A DNA stretch of 13,448 nucleotides from the NCBI GenBank assembly GCA_036939355.1, contig JALLAP010000413.1, positions 1 through 13,448 on the forward strand. The letters run 5' to 3'. Of the stretch, positions 12,333-13,448 are shown piece after piece. The translations under genes and the position numbers were made by a program. Numbering within the stretch: the first letter of the stretch is position 1; each line of letters starts with the position of its first letter. The notes beneath the pieces are model-generated. The model saw only the letters and a list, made by a program, of their open reading frames with translations. It had not been told where the DNA came from and did no database searches. This DNA comes from Thalassiosira profunda (lineage: Eukaryota; Bacillariophyta; Thalassiosirophyceae; Thalassiosirales; Thalassiosiraceae).

Positions 12333-13448
12333 TTACTTGCCATTTCCATCGACCGGATGGTTGCCATACAGATTCAATTGCTCTGCTGCATCCGGCTCCT
12401 CCGCTGCCCCAACCCCTTCTGACTCTCTTCGTCCAGGACCGTCCTTCAACGATAGCTCGCCAAATAGTGCCTCCTCGTCCTCACTCATCTTGTATGGCGA
12501 ATACTCCTCTCCCGGGAACGAGCCCTCCTCCACCTCCCGCTTGAATTGCGCCAGCCCGTCGTTGATGTGCAGCCCCACCCGCGCGTACTTTTTGCAAAAT
12601 TTCGGCACGAACTCGTCGTGGTGCGGGTGGCTCAGCATCCCCAGCAGGTCGTGGAAGACGAGCACCTGTCCCGAGGTACCGCTACCGGCGCCGATGCCAA
12701 TGGTGGGTATTTCTAATGCGTCTGTGATTGCAGAGGCGACGTTGGCGGGTATGCATTCGAGAACAACGGCGAAGGCGCCGGCGTCCTGGAGGCGGAGCGC
12801 TTCATCTATCAGCGAGCGAGCGCGTGCCGCGGTGCGTCCTTGCGCCCGAAAGCCACCAATTACGCTGATCGACTGTGGCAGCAGTCCGATATGACCCAGG
12901 ACGGCGACTGAATTTGCGTTCCCATGCAGTGCGAACTGAGTTCTCTGGATTGCGAAGAAATGTGACGTATCGAGATACAATCTCACCTCCGCCTTCGACG
13001 ACGTGCCGCACAATCTTTGCACGAGATTCGCTTCCACCCTTTGCAACAGAGATCATCGCACCTTCAGCATCATGCAACCAAATGAACACAGTGCCTATCA
13101 CTCAACACACACATACCTCGAATTTGACCGCGTCCATCCCGCCCTCCTTCACCATCCGATACGCATTCCGCAATGCGACGTCCGCGTCCTCGTACTCGTA
13201 CGATCCGAAGGGCATGTCCCCGACGAGGAGCGGCCGGGTCGGCGCGCCCCGCTTCACCGCCTGGCAGTGGTGGATCATTTGGTCGAGGGTGATGGGCTTT
13301 GGGGCGGCAAAAGGTGCAAGTTGCAAATCATGAGATTGCGGACAGAGAATGGAAGATGCATGAACACAAGATGTGTCATCAATCAAATAACATCGCACCT
13401 GCGTCGTCTCGAAGCCCAATTCGACCATGGCGCACGAATCCCCCACGA
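12333..13448 (-). CDS. panB: Ketopantoate hydroxymethyltransferase (3-methyl-2-oxobutanoate hydroxymethyltransferase), N-terminus outside window
   Basis: First step of pantothenate (coenzyme A precursor) synthesis: hydroxymethyl transfer from methylenetetrahydrofolate to 3-methyl-2-oxobutanoate, giving ketopantoate. Read on the minus strand in four exons: 13448-13399 (partial), 13296-13117, 13038-12987 and 12907-12333. The introns are 102, 78 and 79 bases, with donors GTGCGA, GTATGT and GTGAGA. Introns 1 and 2 are phase 0; intron 3 is phase 1. Spliced, the family motifs line up without gaps: [15 protein letters not shown], then [59 protein letters not shown] and [20 protein letters not shown]. 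The metal-binding Asp, Asp and Glu (VGDS, GDMPF, KFEGG) and the catalytic Glu (LECIP) are all kept. After the usual ending ([13 protein letters not shown]) there is an extra acidic tail of about 55 residues. The first codons and any targeting peptide lie beyond the right edge. Confidence 0.93.

Noticed and set aside
1..13448. CRISPR arrays, tRNA or rRNA genes, transposon ends
   Set aside because: I looked for regularly spaced repeats, tRNA T-loop consensus and transposase motifs by eye and found none. Small RNA genes without known consensus cannot be excluded this way.

Overview
This is a nuclear window from a eukaryote with compact, GC-rich genes. It holds eight protein-coding genes or gene parts on both strands. 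Introns are few, short and GT-AG. The most likely source is a stramenopile (heterokont) alga or related protist with a flagellate stage. That rests on three observations: secreted proteins with Ser-Pro-Thr ('PT') linkers and small Cys-rich domains of a kind I associate with diatoms and relatives; an RPGRIP1L-like ciliary transition-zone protein; and an SLC4 transporter of the short type without the animal cytosolic domain. The assignment is inference; nothing in the window fixes the species.

Layout, left to right. An SLC4 bicarbonate/borate-type transporter (423-2471, +) converges on a short-chain dehydrogenase/reductase (2568-3737, -). A promoter region of about 0.9 kb full of inverted repeats follows. 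It leads to secreted protein A (4629-5609, +), which has a signal peptide, a small Cys domain and a beta-propeller-like region. After a 0.7-kb gap comes the RPGRIP1L-like coiled-coil/C2 protein (6322-8553, +), which converges on a minimal SEN2-type tRNA-splicing endonuclease (8664-9128, -). That gene shares a 378-base divergent promoter with an acidic, SUMO-motif- and RRM-containing nuclear protein (from 9507, +). The frame of the RRM protein becomes uncertain at an ambiguous base (10291). Secreted protein B (10659-11977, +, five coding exons) starts directly downstream. It converges on panB (12333-13448, -, four exons, N-terminus outside the window).

The most striking structure is the relation between A and B, which lie 6 kb apart in the same orientation. 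They share a cassette made of about 320 bases of noncoding sequence, a signal peptide with an R-x-L-R motif, and a Cys domain. The noncoding part ends in a 5'-UTR intron acceptor. After the Cys domain the two proteins are unrelated: a propeller in A, and a PT linker plus a second Cys-rich domain in B. The noncoding part looks better conserved than the coding part. In B the PT linker is built from serially duplicated exons whose introns are also recognisably related. Together this looks like a modular secreted-protein family with a fixed 5' cassette and interchangeable C-terminal parts.

The other genes are ordinary housekeeping functions (ion transport, redox metabolism, cilium, tRNA splicing, pantothenate synthesis) with no evident operon-like connection. 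No RNA gene, transposon or CRISPR array was recognised.
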